NCBI RefSeq assembly: GCF_030272615.1
Contig: NC_081411.1
Coordinates: 186,108,449-186,172,448, forward strand
DNA: 64,000 nucleotides
Reading direction: 5' to 3'
Source: Cryptomeria japonica
Lineage: Eukaryota > Streptophyta > Pinopsida > Cupressales > Cupressaceae
The notes under the pieces are model-generated. The model searched no databases and was not told the origin of the DNA. It saw only the letters and a program-made list of their open reading frames with translations. Positions 21,983 to 33,639 of this stretch are shown here, in pieces (within the stretch, counting starts at the first letter, position 1; each line of letters begins with the position of its first letter). The position numbers and the translations under genes are program-made.

Positions 21983-23900
21983 ATGTGCTTGATCTAGAAT
22001 ATATTTCATGAAGGGTTGAGGAAGCTCCACTTCCTTTAATCAAATGGTCACACAAAGAGTGCACTTCCATTCTTGAAAGGTTTTAGCCTATTCTTCCCAA
22101 CACCAACACTTGGCTTAAAGGTAATGGTGTTAGACTCATCAAAATCATGGTTGGAAAAGAAGATGACTCTAAGGGACCTCTTAGACATAAGTCTGAGATT
22201 CAGATTGACAATAAGGAAATTACATCATCTTCAGGCACCAAGATCAAATTGTGGGTTAGTCGGCCAGTAGTGGTTCCTCCTGAGGAGGCGACAATTCGTG
22301 GAAAGGAAAAGTCTCAGTTTCATGTTCATGTGATCGATCCTGATAATCCAGAAGAAGGACAATAATCTGATGATGCTCCTAAGTCTCTAGGTTTGGACTC
22401 ACCTCATGAGATTCCTTCCTCAGTTTCCATTGAGATGCCTCTTTCTCCTCCTGACATAATAGTGGAAGAGTCTCCTTAGAATGTCATTCTTATTTCAGTA
22501 GTTGAGTCACATCATGATCATCAACAAGAGGGTGTGTTAGAAATTCTTGAGGATACACCTGCATGTATCCATTTGTCAGAGATTGATACCTCTACTTCTG
22601 GCTTTGAATAATTTATAAGCAATCTTCATGCCCATTGGTTATTGAGAAAGTCATCTTCACCATCCAAATAGATACTCCTCCTAGGGTGACCATGGCTTTT
22701 CAAACAAAAACTGGTTCTCCTTTGCTTTCAGTAGCTACTCAAGGAGAACTAGTGGTTTTACCTCCATGGCTTAGTTCTTTTACCCCAAAGAGGAAGAAGT
22801 AATAAATCTCCCCTAATGTCTTTGACTATCAGCAACTCAAACAATCAAGGCCCAAGGTTGCTAAAAATGCCAAGACAATCTCAAGAGTGATTGTTGATTG
22901 CAATAAGATGAAAGTGGCAGAAATTGTTGAGCCCCTTGAGGATAAGCCACATGAGGAAATGCAAGCTTCTAATTACAGGGTTAAAAGGATATAATTGGGC
23001 AAACAAATGCATGAAGTGGTCAAACATGATGCCCAGCAATCATTAGTGCAGTAGTATGACAAACATCTAGCAAAGAAAGACAAGCTAGAAGAGGAGAACA
23101 AACAACTTGTTGCAATTGTTCATAAAATTACAAAACATGTTGGTGAAGGGAATAATCCTACAAGTTCTTATGGTTCCCAAGAACCTATTTGTGGAGTTGA
23201 GAGAGCTGCCTAGTAAGTACAAGCATTGGATTCTTGGGTGGATCAACTTCATGATCTATGTGCACAAGTGCTGAAAGACATTTTCCAAATGATATCTAAG
23301 TTGGAGGCCATCAAAGAGAAATTGAATCATACCTATGATACTTTCAAACACAATTTGAAAAGGGTTGAAGATAGTTTGACAATATGGAGCACCATTCCCC
23401 AACAATAGCTGATTTTTCTTTAGGAGCATGCCATTATTTCTTCCAGGGTCATGTACTTGGAATTTGAAGAACTTCTAGAGAATAAAGCCCTTGTTTTCAA
23501 ATCCCTCATTGAGGAGATTGATGATGCAATGAGATTGTGGGGTGAAGTATTTCAAGGTATTGTTTCCCATTGTGAGAAGGCTTCTTGCAACATAATGAGT
23601 CAGAATGGAGAGATGGTGCAAGAAGAAGAAGTTATTGTAGATCTACAGATGAGGATTCATAATGAATGGAGGAGCAAACAATTCTCAACTTCTTCAATTC
23701 GGGCTCTGATGAAACATCAAACCTTTTTGCATGAAATTCAATCCATCTTGGAGAAGAACAACTCAATACTTCTTCGATGCCATGATCCCATTGTGAAGAC
23801 CATGGTTGTTGCCAAGAACACCCAAGAACTGAATTGTGCTAAGCTACGAATGATCATACAGAAGTTCGGAGGATTCGTGTCTTCACATACTGCAGCTTAA
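21983..23900 (+). pseudogene. Element D accessory ORF, C-terminal part
   Basis: Taking out element A and one ATGTG, the reading frame from 8276 continues without shift through 21988 into the stretch 22147-22365. Scattered stops and at least one shift follow before a frame that runs 23226-23900. The middle (22370-22800) is Pro/Ser/Glu-rich. The end (23226-23898, stop TAA) is strongly helical, for example KDIFQMISKLEAIKEKLNHT and LEFEELLENKALVFKSLIEE, and probably forms coiled coil. An N-terminal domain, a low-complexity middle and a helical end repeat the architecture of the A and B accessory proteins. Function unknown. Confidence 0.6.
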
Positions 23901-24707
23901 GTGTTTTTCAACACTTATTGTGTATTTTTCCATATTTGTAATCTCTAAGTTGTAAGTTTTTCTTTGACAAGTTACATGTAAAAACCTTTTATAAATTGCA
24001 AGTCAAGTCTTTACTTGCACTTTTATAATTACATGTAAGGCAACTATAGGTTGAGTTCAATTAGGACTATAGTTGGAATAAGTCATAGTTAGTTATTGAA
24101 TAAGTCTTGGTGGTTGAGATAATTTCTCAAGTTAGTTGGGATCCTCCCACCTTTTTCTCAAGGCTCCTCTTCTATAAATACTTGAGGGGTCTATTGTAAT
24201 CTTTATCTTTTTGAAAGCAAGCAAAAACTCTGCAAAATTTGCAGGAAAGAAGTCTTTGAACTTTTATGTGTAAATTGAAGATTTGAAAATAATTAAAGAA
24301 AATTGCTTAAGATTTGAGTCTTTGTGCTCCATTCTTGAGTTTGTGTTCCATATTACCTTTCTTGCAAGTGTTTCTTTGAGAACTTAATTGAATCTGAGTT
24401 GCAATCTTTGAGACGCAAGTATTGGAGATTAATTTAGTTAAAGTAGAAGTTCTATTGGGAAAAAATTGTAAGAATTTGTGCTTACACTTGTTCTTAATAG
24501 AGTTTAGAAGTAAGTAGATTTTATGAGAAATAGTTGTGACTCTTTGAGCTCACACTTGTTCTTGATGTCTTGTGTAGAAAGAATAAGACATTTCAGTCTT
24601 TATGCTATTATAATTTGTTCTTAGTACAGTTAGTATAGAAAAGGGTACATAGGACTTCACATAATCAAGACTTTGAGCTTGATATTGTTGTCTTATCTTG
24701 AAGGAAG
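23901..24707 (+). repeat. Probable 3' end and LTR of element D
   Basis: No ORF. TCTATAAATACTTGAGG at 24171 is a good TATA box. It is followed by GCAAGCAAAAACTCTGC and two approximate repeats containing CACACTTGTTCTTGATG or TTACACTTGTTCTTAATAG (24478-24560). The left LTR edge could not be placed because the partner LTR is not in the window. The right edge meets element B near 24707. Confidence 0.45.
24173..24180 (+). promoter_or_regulatory. TATA box in the element D LTR
   Basis: TATAAATA within TCTTCTATAAATACTTGAGG. The position in the presumed LTR fits the U3/R boundary. Confidence 0.5.
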
Positions 24708-24927
24708 TGACAGTAAAAATTTATCCAATATCGACCTAAGTGTTGGTATACTTCATTTCTAGTGTAATCTAGATGCCTTTGAAAGTGCCTATCGGTGTCG
24801 ATGTCTATCGATGCATGATTCCTGTGATGTCGGTGCATGTGTAGAAAATTGTTGCCGGTTGGTTACGAGTTGGTTGCCATCAATGACAACATCAACTATA
24901 TTCTCATTAGAGTGTAGAATGCCAACA
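24708..24927 (-). repeat. Element B 3' LTR (left copy, internally deleted)
   Basis: About 24715-24927 matches 56678-56890 closely (CCTAAGTGTTGGTATACTTC through GAATGCCAACA). Only about 210 bp remain of an LTR whose other copy is about 815 bp. The TGACAGT at 24708 may be the remnant of the LTR's outer part or chance. Confidence 0.75.
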
Positions 24928-25148
24928 ATCTCCCCCTTTAGTATTGATGGCAACACTCATGAGAAAAATCCAAAACTGTTATCCAAAACTGAAATCCAAA
25001 AAGAAGTGTGCTCCCCCTAAGCAAGTGATCTTCTCTATGCATATATTTTTCTCTATACTACTCCCCCTTTGACATCAACAACAAAGGATGTCAAAAGGAA
25101 TCAAAGAATACAAAAATGCTACTTCATCATCTGTAACTAGTTGGTTAC
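24928..25148 (-). other. Element B 3' region with serial polypurine tracts
   Basis: On the plus strand: ATCTCCCCCTTT at 24928-24939 (abutting the LTR), CTCCCCCTAA at 25011-25020 and CTCCCCCTTTGAC at 25061-25073. Read on the minus strand these are three AAGGGGGAG tracts. No gene. Confidence 0.8.
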
Positions 25149-26835
25149 TGTAGAATTGTAAATTGTACGCACTTGCCAGGGTGGTACAATTTCACACCTA
25201 GTTTAGCACCTGCCTTGGCGCATTTTGCATTTTGCATTGCATTTACCCTTTAGCACTTAATTAGGTCTAAGGTTATATTTTTATCATCTCCCATATCATA
25301 AAGTTGGGCCCTTTTCATTAAAGTGTGCCCCTTTTCATTTTATTCCTCCAATACATCATTTAATCAAAAACCCTAATTAGGTCCTATTTTGAACTTGGGG
25401 GCTTGATTTCGAGGGCCAAAACATCTTGAAATCACCTGTAACTTCAGGATTCTCTCTAAAATCATCATATCCGACGGCCCTGAAAATTTGGTGAGAAGTT
25501 GGCTGGACCATGGCGCCCGGAGTGCACATGGTCCTGGACATTTTTCCCAAAATTTTAGGAGCGCGATCCAATCATAAAATAAAGCTTAACCCCAAGAAAT
25601 TGGCAAGAGATTCAATCTCTAGGTCGGCCAAAAGTTGAAATTAAGACCTAGGGTTTCATATATAAGAGCTCTCTTTCTTCATTTGAAAGGAGGGGAATTT
25701 TGGTTTCAAAGGGACCTTCTATGCAGCGAAAGAGCAGATCTTTGAAGACTTCAATAACATTCAACATCCATCCATCAAGTATTCATCAATTTCATTCATC
25801 CATTTAGGGCTTTGAAAGCATTGAAGAGCAATAAGGGATCACCGACTGAAGATTGGCTTGTAACCCTCCCTTGGGGTTGGGTATGATTTCATGTTGTTTT
25901 CATGTCTTTGCATAAGCCTCATTATATCATTTGTATTCATGCTTTAGATCACTTTGCATCTTGGTTTGGAGCATTTACATTATCATTTACAAGCAATTAG
26001 GTTTTACTTTCTAGGTTGATCTAGTTTGCTTACTTGCATTTTAGGATCTTGCACACACACAAGGTCTGCACACACACTACTTTTACAATACAACTTGGCT
26101 ATTCATGGAGGTGGAAATCACCAAAGCGGGGGTTTGACTAAGACAAAACCCTATATAGCCACCCACCATACCTTTTCAGATATAAGTGTAGATTTTGGGA
26201 TTCGGACGACGCCGCAAGTTGCAGATTCGGCAGAAGCAGATAGAAACTGAGCTACACACCAAATTTTAGGGCAAAAGACTAGGACAGGGGCGTGGGGCAC
26301 CCTGGTCCTTCCAGGATAGGGGCGTTGGGTTCCCTAGTCCTTCCAGGATAGGGGTGCTGGGCGCTCTGGTCCCTAGGACAGTGGCGCTGGGCACCCTGGT
26401 CCCTCAGTCAGACAGCAAGTCTCAGCATTTTCCGATAGCTTTTTCAGGTTGCAAAACAGCAGTTTCAGGAGCAATATCAGGACAGAGGCGCCTGCACCCC
26501 CATCCCGAACATTTTCACTCAGATTTTAACTCTGAGTATGCATCTGCATTCTTGTCTTGTTCTTATGGTTATAGCTTTCCATTGTTTAATCTCAATTCTG
26601 CAATCTTGTTATTAGTTCATACTTGCACTTTGGGGTTAGGAATTGAACTTGCATCATTTTATCTTTCAATTACAACAAAGGAACAGAAACCCTAATAGGT
26701 AGCCCATGGCTCTCTCTTCCACAAAAGGAAGTAGCCAATTGTGTGATACCTCTAGGCTCTTTCGTATTCCACAATGTGTGTCAAAAGGTAGGATTAGGGC
26801 ATCTTAGCCTAGTCTCACTTTTTTTTCCCTATACA
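25149..26835 (+). repeat. Element C 5' LTR
   Basis: Starts TGTAGAATTGTAAATTGTAC and ends just before the PBS. A TATA box TATATAAG is at 25659-25666. Around 26280-26410 it has repeated GGGGCG(T/C)TGGG(C/T)-CCTGGTCC units. No gene; short frames here also occur in the 3' LTR and have no domain. Confidence 0.9.
25659..25666 (+). promoter_or_regulatory. TATA box of the element C LTR
   Basis: TATATAAGAGCTCTC within the LTR; the same site is at 31747-31754 in the 3' LTR. Likely the core promoter of the element. Confidence 0.6.
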
Positions 26836-26838
26836 TTT

Positions 26839-26857
26839 TGGTGAACCCGACGTGAAC
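26839..26857 (+). other. Element C primer-binding site
   Basis: TGGTGAACCCGACGTGAAC lies 3 nt after the LTR. Element H has TGGTGAACCCGATGTGAA at the same place. I did not resolve which tRNA it matches. Confidence 0.75.
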
Positions 26858-27030
26858 TTATTATTGCTTTCTCTTGCATTGCATTTGTTAGATCTAGATC
26901 TAGATTTAGTGTGTTTCATTTAAGTTTCATTTTCATTAAAGAAAAGAAAAAAAAAAAAAAGGAAAAGAAAGAGTGTGTTTCTTTGTTTCTTTGCATTGTG
27001 GTTTAGGTTTTATGCAATTTTTATTTCAAA

Positions 27031-29346
27031 ATGTTAGATTTTTATTTGCAAGATGTTCATATTTATGATGATGTATGCAATTATGTTGATCATGAGTATA
27101 TCCAAGATTAATTAGATGAAGCTTTAGATGTGTTTTTGAACCCTAAAGATACCAAACCTTCATTTTACCAAAAACTCATAAACATTGTTACTATGCCATT
27201 TCATTGTGATGAGAAAGATAAGTCGAATGATTCCCCTCAAGGGTACATTCCTATCAACTCTTCCACTAAATCTAGTAATATGGTTGTTTTCAATGATCCC
27301 CTCTATGAAGAGATGTCTCCTTTTGAATCAAAAGATAAACCTTTTAATCGATATGATCATGCTTTGTTGGATGATGCTCTTGATGACTTTGTGGCTTTAT
27401 CGAAATCTTTAAACAAGAACAAAACTTCTAAATTAGCTAACATGATAAACTTGAATGAGTATAATAAGCCTCTCTTTGAAGTCCAAGGTGCTTATCCTTC
27501 TCCCACCTTTCAAGTTCCTAAATCACCTCTCCTTACTGTCCAAGGAGGGTATGGTCATGATTCCTTTCTTACTCCAAATAAACCTATCATCACTGTGCAA
27601 GGAAGAAAACCTATAAGTCCTTATAGTTATGCCAAGCAATTAACTAGAGAGAGTTATAATGCGGTTGCCCATACTTATAATACTAGAAATAATAGGCAGC
27701 CTAATCCTCCTCTTGTTACTCTAGTTTCTCTTCCTAATCCTCAACCAATTCTTCTGCAAGCTCCACGTATTTCACAAATGCTTAGTAAGGACTATGATCT
27801 TATTGAACAACTTAAAACTACTTCGGCAAAGATTTCTATTTGGGATTTAGTTCAAACTTCACCTGTCTATCATGGGATGTTACAAGATGCTTTAAAAAAA
27901 TTAGATGTCCCACCTGCAGTGACACCTAATAATAATAATAATAACATGGCTTCCCTGATTGATTCTACAAGCAAACCCAAAGCTCAAATTGTGTTCACAC
28001 AAGATGAGTTACCTTCTCATGAAATTAAAAATCAATATGATCCTCTTATGATTGTAGTTATTATCAATGAAAGTGCTATAAGATGAACCCTTGTGGACAA
28101 TGGATTTGACCTTAATGTTTGTAGTATTGATTTATTGGACAAGCTTAATGTGGATCATTCTCTCATTAAACGTTCTTCTATTTCTATTCGAGGCTTTGAT
28201 AATGTTGGTAAAGAATGTTTGGGTATCATAATCTTACCTATTACAGTAGGTCCTATTACTTTACCTACACCTATTCATGTCATCTCTGGTAATTTGACTT
28301 ACAATCTTCTATTAGGGAGACCTTGGCTTCATAGTATGCAAGTTGTCCCCTCAAATTTGCATGGGTGAGTCAAATTCATTTATGACAATATAACATACAC
28401 CTTGCTAGCTGATACTAATCTTCAAGAACCATTACGAACTGGATCTTCTTGTTCAACTACTTCCAATCCTTCTACCACTTCAAATGCATCCACTTCCTTT
28501 AAGGATTTTGTCCCCTCTAGTACTCTTGATCCTTCTACTCAATCAGAATCTTCTCCCAAAGATATCTTTTCTCCCAAAAAGGCTCTCTTGGATGATGATT
28601 GGGGATCTTTAGACTTTAACCCTACTTTTGTAGGAGAATATAGAGTGCCTAAGATTGAGAAGCGAAAATCTAAGGAAGAAACTAAAGAGAAGCCCACTTT
28701 GTCTAAGCAATTCAGTAACAACTTTGTGGCTACCTCCGATTCAAATAACTCTTCAACATATTTCTCTAATACAAATAGCACTGAGACCTATGGGGCATCA
28801 CCATCCCTCTCTGATTTAGCATCCCTTCATGGTCGTGGTTTTCACATTTTGGCTAAGAGTAGCTATAGTGGAAATGGTTTTGGCACAAATGAACAAGGAA
28901 TTAAAGTTCCTTTAGAACATAACATGCATGAATATTCATTTGGACTTGGATATAATCTTTCTAAGCCCACCCAAGCATCTAAAAGACCATCTCTCAATGT
29001 GAATTCTATATTTAGTAGCGATGATGATCTCACTTCAACTAAATCATCTTCTACTTCTATCAACTCTCATTCCCCACATAAGGAAATCTTGGCGATGAAC
29101 AAATCTCTTTATGAATCCCCTCAAATTTCTAAATCCACTTATGAATCTTTATCTCCTATTCATCATAAAGTCCCTTCCTCTAGGGATAAGGCTCTAATAA
29201 ATTACACTCATCCCTCTTCTAAGATTTCTTGTGACTTTTCTTCTTCAATTTTTATCATTTTATACATGTTTTTGATCTCACTTATAGTTGAGCATTTAGC
29301 ATGTCATATTCAAATACCTCATTCAATCTATCATGACTTTAAATAA
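27031..29346 (+). pseudogene. Element C ORF: aspartic protease plus G-patch-like domain (three in-frame stops)
   Basis: ATG 27031 opens a 771-codon frame without frameshift, broken only by stops at 27112 (TAA), 28084 (TGA) and 28366 (TGA). The two TGA codons fit CGA-to-TGA change. Residues about 350-450 form a retropepsin-like protease: LVDNGFDLNV has DNG in place of the usual D-T/S-G, and LLLGRPWLHSMQ follows. A G-patch-like stretch lies near 28830-28965 (GRGFHI, then YSGNGFGTNEQGIKVPL, then FGLGY). The N-terminal 250 residues hold repeated PLFEVQGAYPSP-like segments and no recognisable capsid domain. Homologous protease and G-patch regions occur in the element H polyprotein. Without RT and integrase the protein may act in trans with another element's products, which is inference. 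Confidence 0.75.
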
Positions 29347-31236
29347 CATTAATGGCTATTATGTTGCTCATCATTATGTGACATTGGTAGCTCATTTACT
29401 GGGGGCTCATTGTCATTCATGATGGTACAATTTCAAGTGCAATCATATTTTTGAAGCAACATAATAGCCTAATTTTCTATGTTATCTCTTGTTCCTATGG
29501 GGACAAGAGTGATTTCATACATCTCTTCTTTTTATGGTTAAAATTTCCCTTTGGGGTAATAGTGTGGAAATATTGATCATCTTTTCGTTAGAATCCTCTT
29601 TTCCTAGATATGGGAGAAGATGTGTATTCTCTTTCTTATCCTACCCACTTCTTGTAAGGAGCATTTTACATACACTAATGTCTTGCTTGCATGAACTCAT
29701 GTGAGTATGTAGTACATTTTGCTTATGTCTAAATCTCTCCCTAGAAGATTGTGTAAGTCCTTCTCATTGTCCTTATCCTTGGAAGGCAATGATCTTTCCT
29801 TATTTTTATCTAAGGATCCACTTTTTCCTATTTCGTGGATGGTGTGAACTTTATTACTTGATCTTATTCCTTGTATGCATTTGTTGTTGTTTGTTCAAGG
29901 ATTCTCTCTTACAAGAGGTGTAAGTCCTTGACTACAACCTCTTTTGCACTTGGTAAAATACATCCATAATGAATTCACTCTCCCAATTGGGTTAAAAAGA
30001 GTGTCATCCTTCATTAAGAATCACTTTCACCTCGCAAAAGAAGGAGGTATTGCATTCTTATTCTCTTCTTTGTCTTATTCTAGAAGATGTTATATTTGTC
30101 TAAGACAATTCCTCTCGGGGATAGGTGTCTTTTGTACAAAGATCTCTTCTCCTCTAAGGATCTCCTTTACACATACTACAAGATATCCCTTTTCAACTAT
30201 CTTATCCTTGCTTAAAGAGTGCAAAACTCTCTTGCTTGGATCTATGACATTGTTGCATTTTTGGGGTATCTTCTTTTGTGATGAAGGTAGGTATCCTTGT
30301 TCTACTTTGCTTATGACATAAACATTACAGTTTTTGAGCAATGGGTCATTCTCGAAACCAGAGCACAGACTCTTAGAGCGAGATGTCTCCATTTTTCTTT
30401 TATGCAAGGTGATTATTCTCGGAACTAGAGCACAGACTCTTAGAGTGAGATGTCACACTTTTGTACTATACATATACAGGTTGTAGCATACTCGGGCATA
30501 GACTCCTATGAGGTGCTTCTAACCTCACTTACACACACATGCACGAGGTTGAGTGGAACTAGCGGCATAAGGCTAGACTTTCTCACTCTCCTCCCTTACA
30601 TGGATCACCTAGATAGACTCTAGGGGCTAGTTTTCCATGTCCTTTTTCCCATGGATCACCTAGACAAGATCTAGGGGAGAGAAGTCCATGTTTTCTCTCT
30701 CACTATTCTTCTCATGGATCACCAATGTGTGTATTCATGCTTTTTTCCTTTCTTTTCTTCTCTTTGCATTTTGTTTCCATTTACATCCTTCATCTTGTGT
30801 TAGAGAACTCCCAAATCCTCACACTCTTTGTTGTGTTGGAATTGAGATTTAGTCCTCTTTCTTACCAAATGATTCTCCATTAGTTTTTTGATCTCCTATC
30901 AAATCTTCTTGTGAGCATTTGTCATCAATATTCTTTAACAATTCAAAGTGGTAAACATGATACCCTGTTTGAACTCACTAAAATTAGCAAGCCGAAAAAG
31001 GGGGGGGCATATAGCTACCCTCAAATTTTCATCACCTTCCTCAGTAAGCATTAGGTGATTTTGTGATCTAACATGTGTTTTGTAGGCTGCAGTTCCTAAG
31101 TGTGTACCGCAGATACCGCTGGGGGCTTCGTTCAACAGACTTATGGATATGTCCTTTTTCAAATAATGTTTACTTTTATGTACTTTAGCTTGCATATGCA
31201 CGTAGTGTTCATATGACCGCTAAAGTGGGGGCTAAA
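29347..31236 (+). other. Element C 3' non-coding region
   Basis: About 1.9 kb without a supportable gene. Two approximate repeats occur: a 68-nt unit with AGAGCACAGACTCTTAGAG (30359 and 30427) and a unit with CATGGATCACCTAGA(T/C)A-AGATCTAGGGG (30599-30725). The polypurine tract AAAGTGGGGGCTAAA at 31222-31236 abuts the LTR. Confidence 0.7.
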
Positions 31237-32889
31237 TGTAGCATCGTAAATTGTACGCACTTGCTAGGGTGATACAATTTCACACCTAGTTTAGCACCCG
31301 CCTTTGTGCATTTTGCATTTTGCATTGCATTTCCCCTTTAGCACTTAATTAGGTCTAAGGTTCTATTTTTATCATCTCTCATATCATAAAGTTGGGCCCT
31401 TTTCATTAAAGTGTGCCCCTTTTCATTTTATTCCTCCAATACATCATTTAATCAAAAACCCTAATTAGGTCCTTTTTTGAACTTGGGGGCTTGATTTCGG
31501 GGGTCAAAACATCTCGAAATCACCTGTAACTTCAGGATTCTCTCTAAAATCATCATATCCGACGGCCCTGAAAATTTGGCGAGAAGTTGTCGGGACCATG
31601 ACGCCCGGAGTGCACATGGTCCCGGACATTTTTCCTGAAATTTTAGGAGTGCGACCCAATCATAAAATAAAGCTTAACCCCAACAAATTGGTGGGAGATT
31701 CAATCTCTAGGTCAGCCAAAAGTTGAAATTAAGACCTAGGGTTTCATATATAAGAGCTCTCTTTCTTCATTTGAAAGGAGGGGAATTTTGGTTTCAAAGG
31801 GACCTTCTATGTAGTGAAAGAGCAGATCTTTGAAGACTTCAATAACATTCAACATCCATCCATCAAGTATTCATCAATTTCATTCATCCATTTAGGGCTT
31901 TGAAAGCATTGAAGAGCAATAAGGGATTACCGACTGAAGATTGGCTTGTACCCCTCCCTTGGGGTTGGGTATGATTTCATGTTGTTTTCATGTCTTTGCA
32001 TAAGCCTCATTATATCATTTGTATTCATGCTTTAGATCACTTTGCATCTTGGTTTGGAGTATTTACATTGTCATTTACAAGCAATTAAGGTTTACTTTCT
32101 AGGTTGCTCTAGTTTTCTTACTTGCATTTTAGGATCTTGCACACACACAAGGTCTGCACACACACTACTTTTACAATACAACTTGGCTATTCATGGAGGT
32201 GGAAATCACCAAAGTGGGGGTTTGACTAAGGCAAAACCCTATATAGCTGCCCACCATACCTTTTTAGATATAAGTGCAGATTTCAGGATTCAGATGACGT
32301 CGCAAGTTGCAGATCCGACAGAAGTAGACAGAAACTAAGCTACACACCAAATTTCAGGGCAAAAGACCAGGACAAGGGCATGGGGTGCCTTGGTCTTGCA
32401 AGGACAGGGGCGCTGGGCACCTTGGTCCCTGGGACAGTGGTGCTGGGTGCCCTGGTCCCTCAATCAGATAGCAAGTCTCAACATTTTTCGACAGCTTTTC
32501 AGGTTGCAAAACAGCAGTTTCAGGAGCAGTATCAGGATAGAGGTGCCTGCACCCCCGTCCCGAACATTTTCACTCAGATTTTAACTCTGAGTATGCATCT
32601 ATATTCTTGTCTTGTCCTTGTGTTTACAACTTTCCATTATTTAATCTCAATTCTACAATCTTGTTATTAGTTCATACTTGCACTTTGGGGTTAGGAATTG
32701 AACTTGCATCATTTTATCTTTCAATTACAACAAAGGAATAGAAACCCTAATAGGTAGCCCATGGCTCTCTCTTCCACAAAAAGAATTAGCCAATTGTGTG
32801 ATACCTCTAGGCTCTTTCGTATTCCACAATGTGTGTCAAAAGGTAGGATTAGGGCATGTTAGCCTAGTCTCGCTTTTTTTCCCTACATA
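31237..32889 (+). repeat. Element C 3' LTR
   Basis: Begins TGTAGCATCGTAAATTGTAC and matches 25149-26835 with scattered changes and small gaps. It ends CCCTACATA before the TSD GTTAC. No gene. Confidence 0.9.
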
Positions 32890-33603
32890 GTTACAATCTG
32901 AAAAATGTCTACCAAAACTAGATTTTGGCTCTACATGAATTTGTTGTTGTTGGAGAGAATGGTCTCAGACTGTTGGATCATGCTGGTTAGATCATGTATT
33001 TGTTTCTTTCGTGATCATTCTCCTTGAACTGCTGCCTTTGATATCTCAACCCGGTGAGTAATAAGACTGTCCAATTTTGGACCAAGTTTACTTTTGAGTT
33101 CCTAGGCTTTTGACCTTATCCTTGTTTTCTCTTTCTCAATTTTCTCCATCTTCTCCTCAAAAACTGCCATTTCCTTCTCAAAAATGGAGATAAGTCACGA
33201 AGATCCTATCATATTATCCGCTATGTCATCAATATCTTTTTGTGTCTTTTTAATCTCCTCATCAATATCGTCTGTCAAACAGTGAGGTTTACATGCTTCT
33301 CTATACAACTCCTTATACTCCAAAATAGTTGAATTGAGTACCGGTAATAGTGAATCCATATGCTCATTACAGTTTTTGATGGTTTTCTTAAAGAACTCTC
33401 CTTTCTCTTTATCTACTCTTTCCTTTATAGTATCTTCATTCACCTTATCTATAGTTATGATATTTTCAGCAATGAATTTGGACAATGTGTCCAATTTACC
33501 TATAGAATCATTAATGTGATCTATCTTACAGGTAGGTGCAATCATCTTCAAGATAGGTAATGTGTTATCAATTGTCTTAAATGATAAGGCATTGTCTTAA
33601 ATG
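32890..33603 (-). pseudogene. Element B accessory ORF, C-terminal part
   Basis: On the minus strand, an open frame 33551-33195 begins MKMIAPTCKIDHINDSIGKL. Further coiled-coil sequence with stops follows down to the element C insertion (EKEMAVFEEKMEKIEKEK, then RKKQIHDLTSMIQQ). It aligns with element F: IGKLDTLSKFIAENIITIDK with SSKLSQLINNISTNFESLEK, and QQSETILSNN with MDTMLSNK. It is separated from the N-terminal part (38421-37067) by element G. No enzyme motif is seen and the function is unknown. Confidence 0.65.
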
Positions 33604-33639
33604 TGTTATCCGAAGCAAATATGAACTATAACTGCAGAT

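Larger units (their letters stand above)
1401..24707 (+). mobile_element. Element D: decayed Ty3/gypsy (Tat-type) element, interrupted by element A at 8693-21982
   Basis: D comprises 1401-8692 and 21983-24707. Its left part (LTR, gag, protease) is missing or lies beyond the copia LTR that abuts it at 1400. In order it has an archaeal-type RNase H, RT, RNase H and integrase (1401-5041), a non-coding spacer, an accessory ORF and a probable 3' LTR with a TATA box at 24173. Every coding part carries stops or frameshifts, so this is an old copy. Its right boundary near 24707 is uncertain because it meets a damaged LTR of element B. Confidence 0.7.
25149..32889 (+). mobile_element. Element C: non-autonomous Ty3-type LTR element coding a protease/G-patch protein
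   Basis: Direct LTRs (25149-26835 and 31237-32889), a PBS TGGTGAACCCGACGTGAAC, a single ORF (27031-29346), a polypurine tract AAAGTGGGGGCTAAA and a perfect TSD GTTAC (25144-25148 and 32890-32894). It has no capsid domain, RT or integrase. The PBS is almost identical to that of element H, and the protease and G-patch motifs also correspond, so C probably depends on a Tat-type partner. LTR copies differ by several percent, mostly transitions. Confidence 0.85.

Noticed and set aside
26354..26695. 113-codon frame in the element C 5' LTR and its 96-98 codon counterparts in the 3' LTR
   Set aside because: They lie in the LTR promoter/leader region, are not conserved in frame between the two LTRs and have no domain.
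30090..30407. 105-codon minus-strand frame in element C
   Set aside because: It lies in a non-coding 3' region over an imperfect repeat, with no domain.
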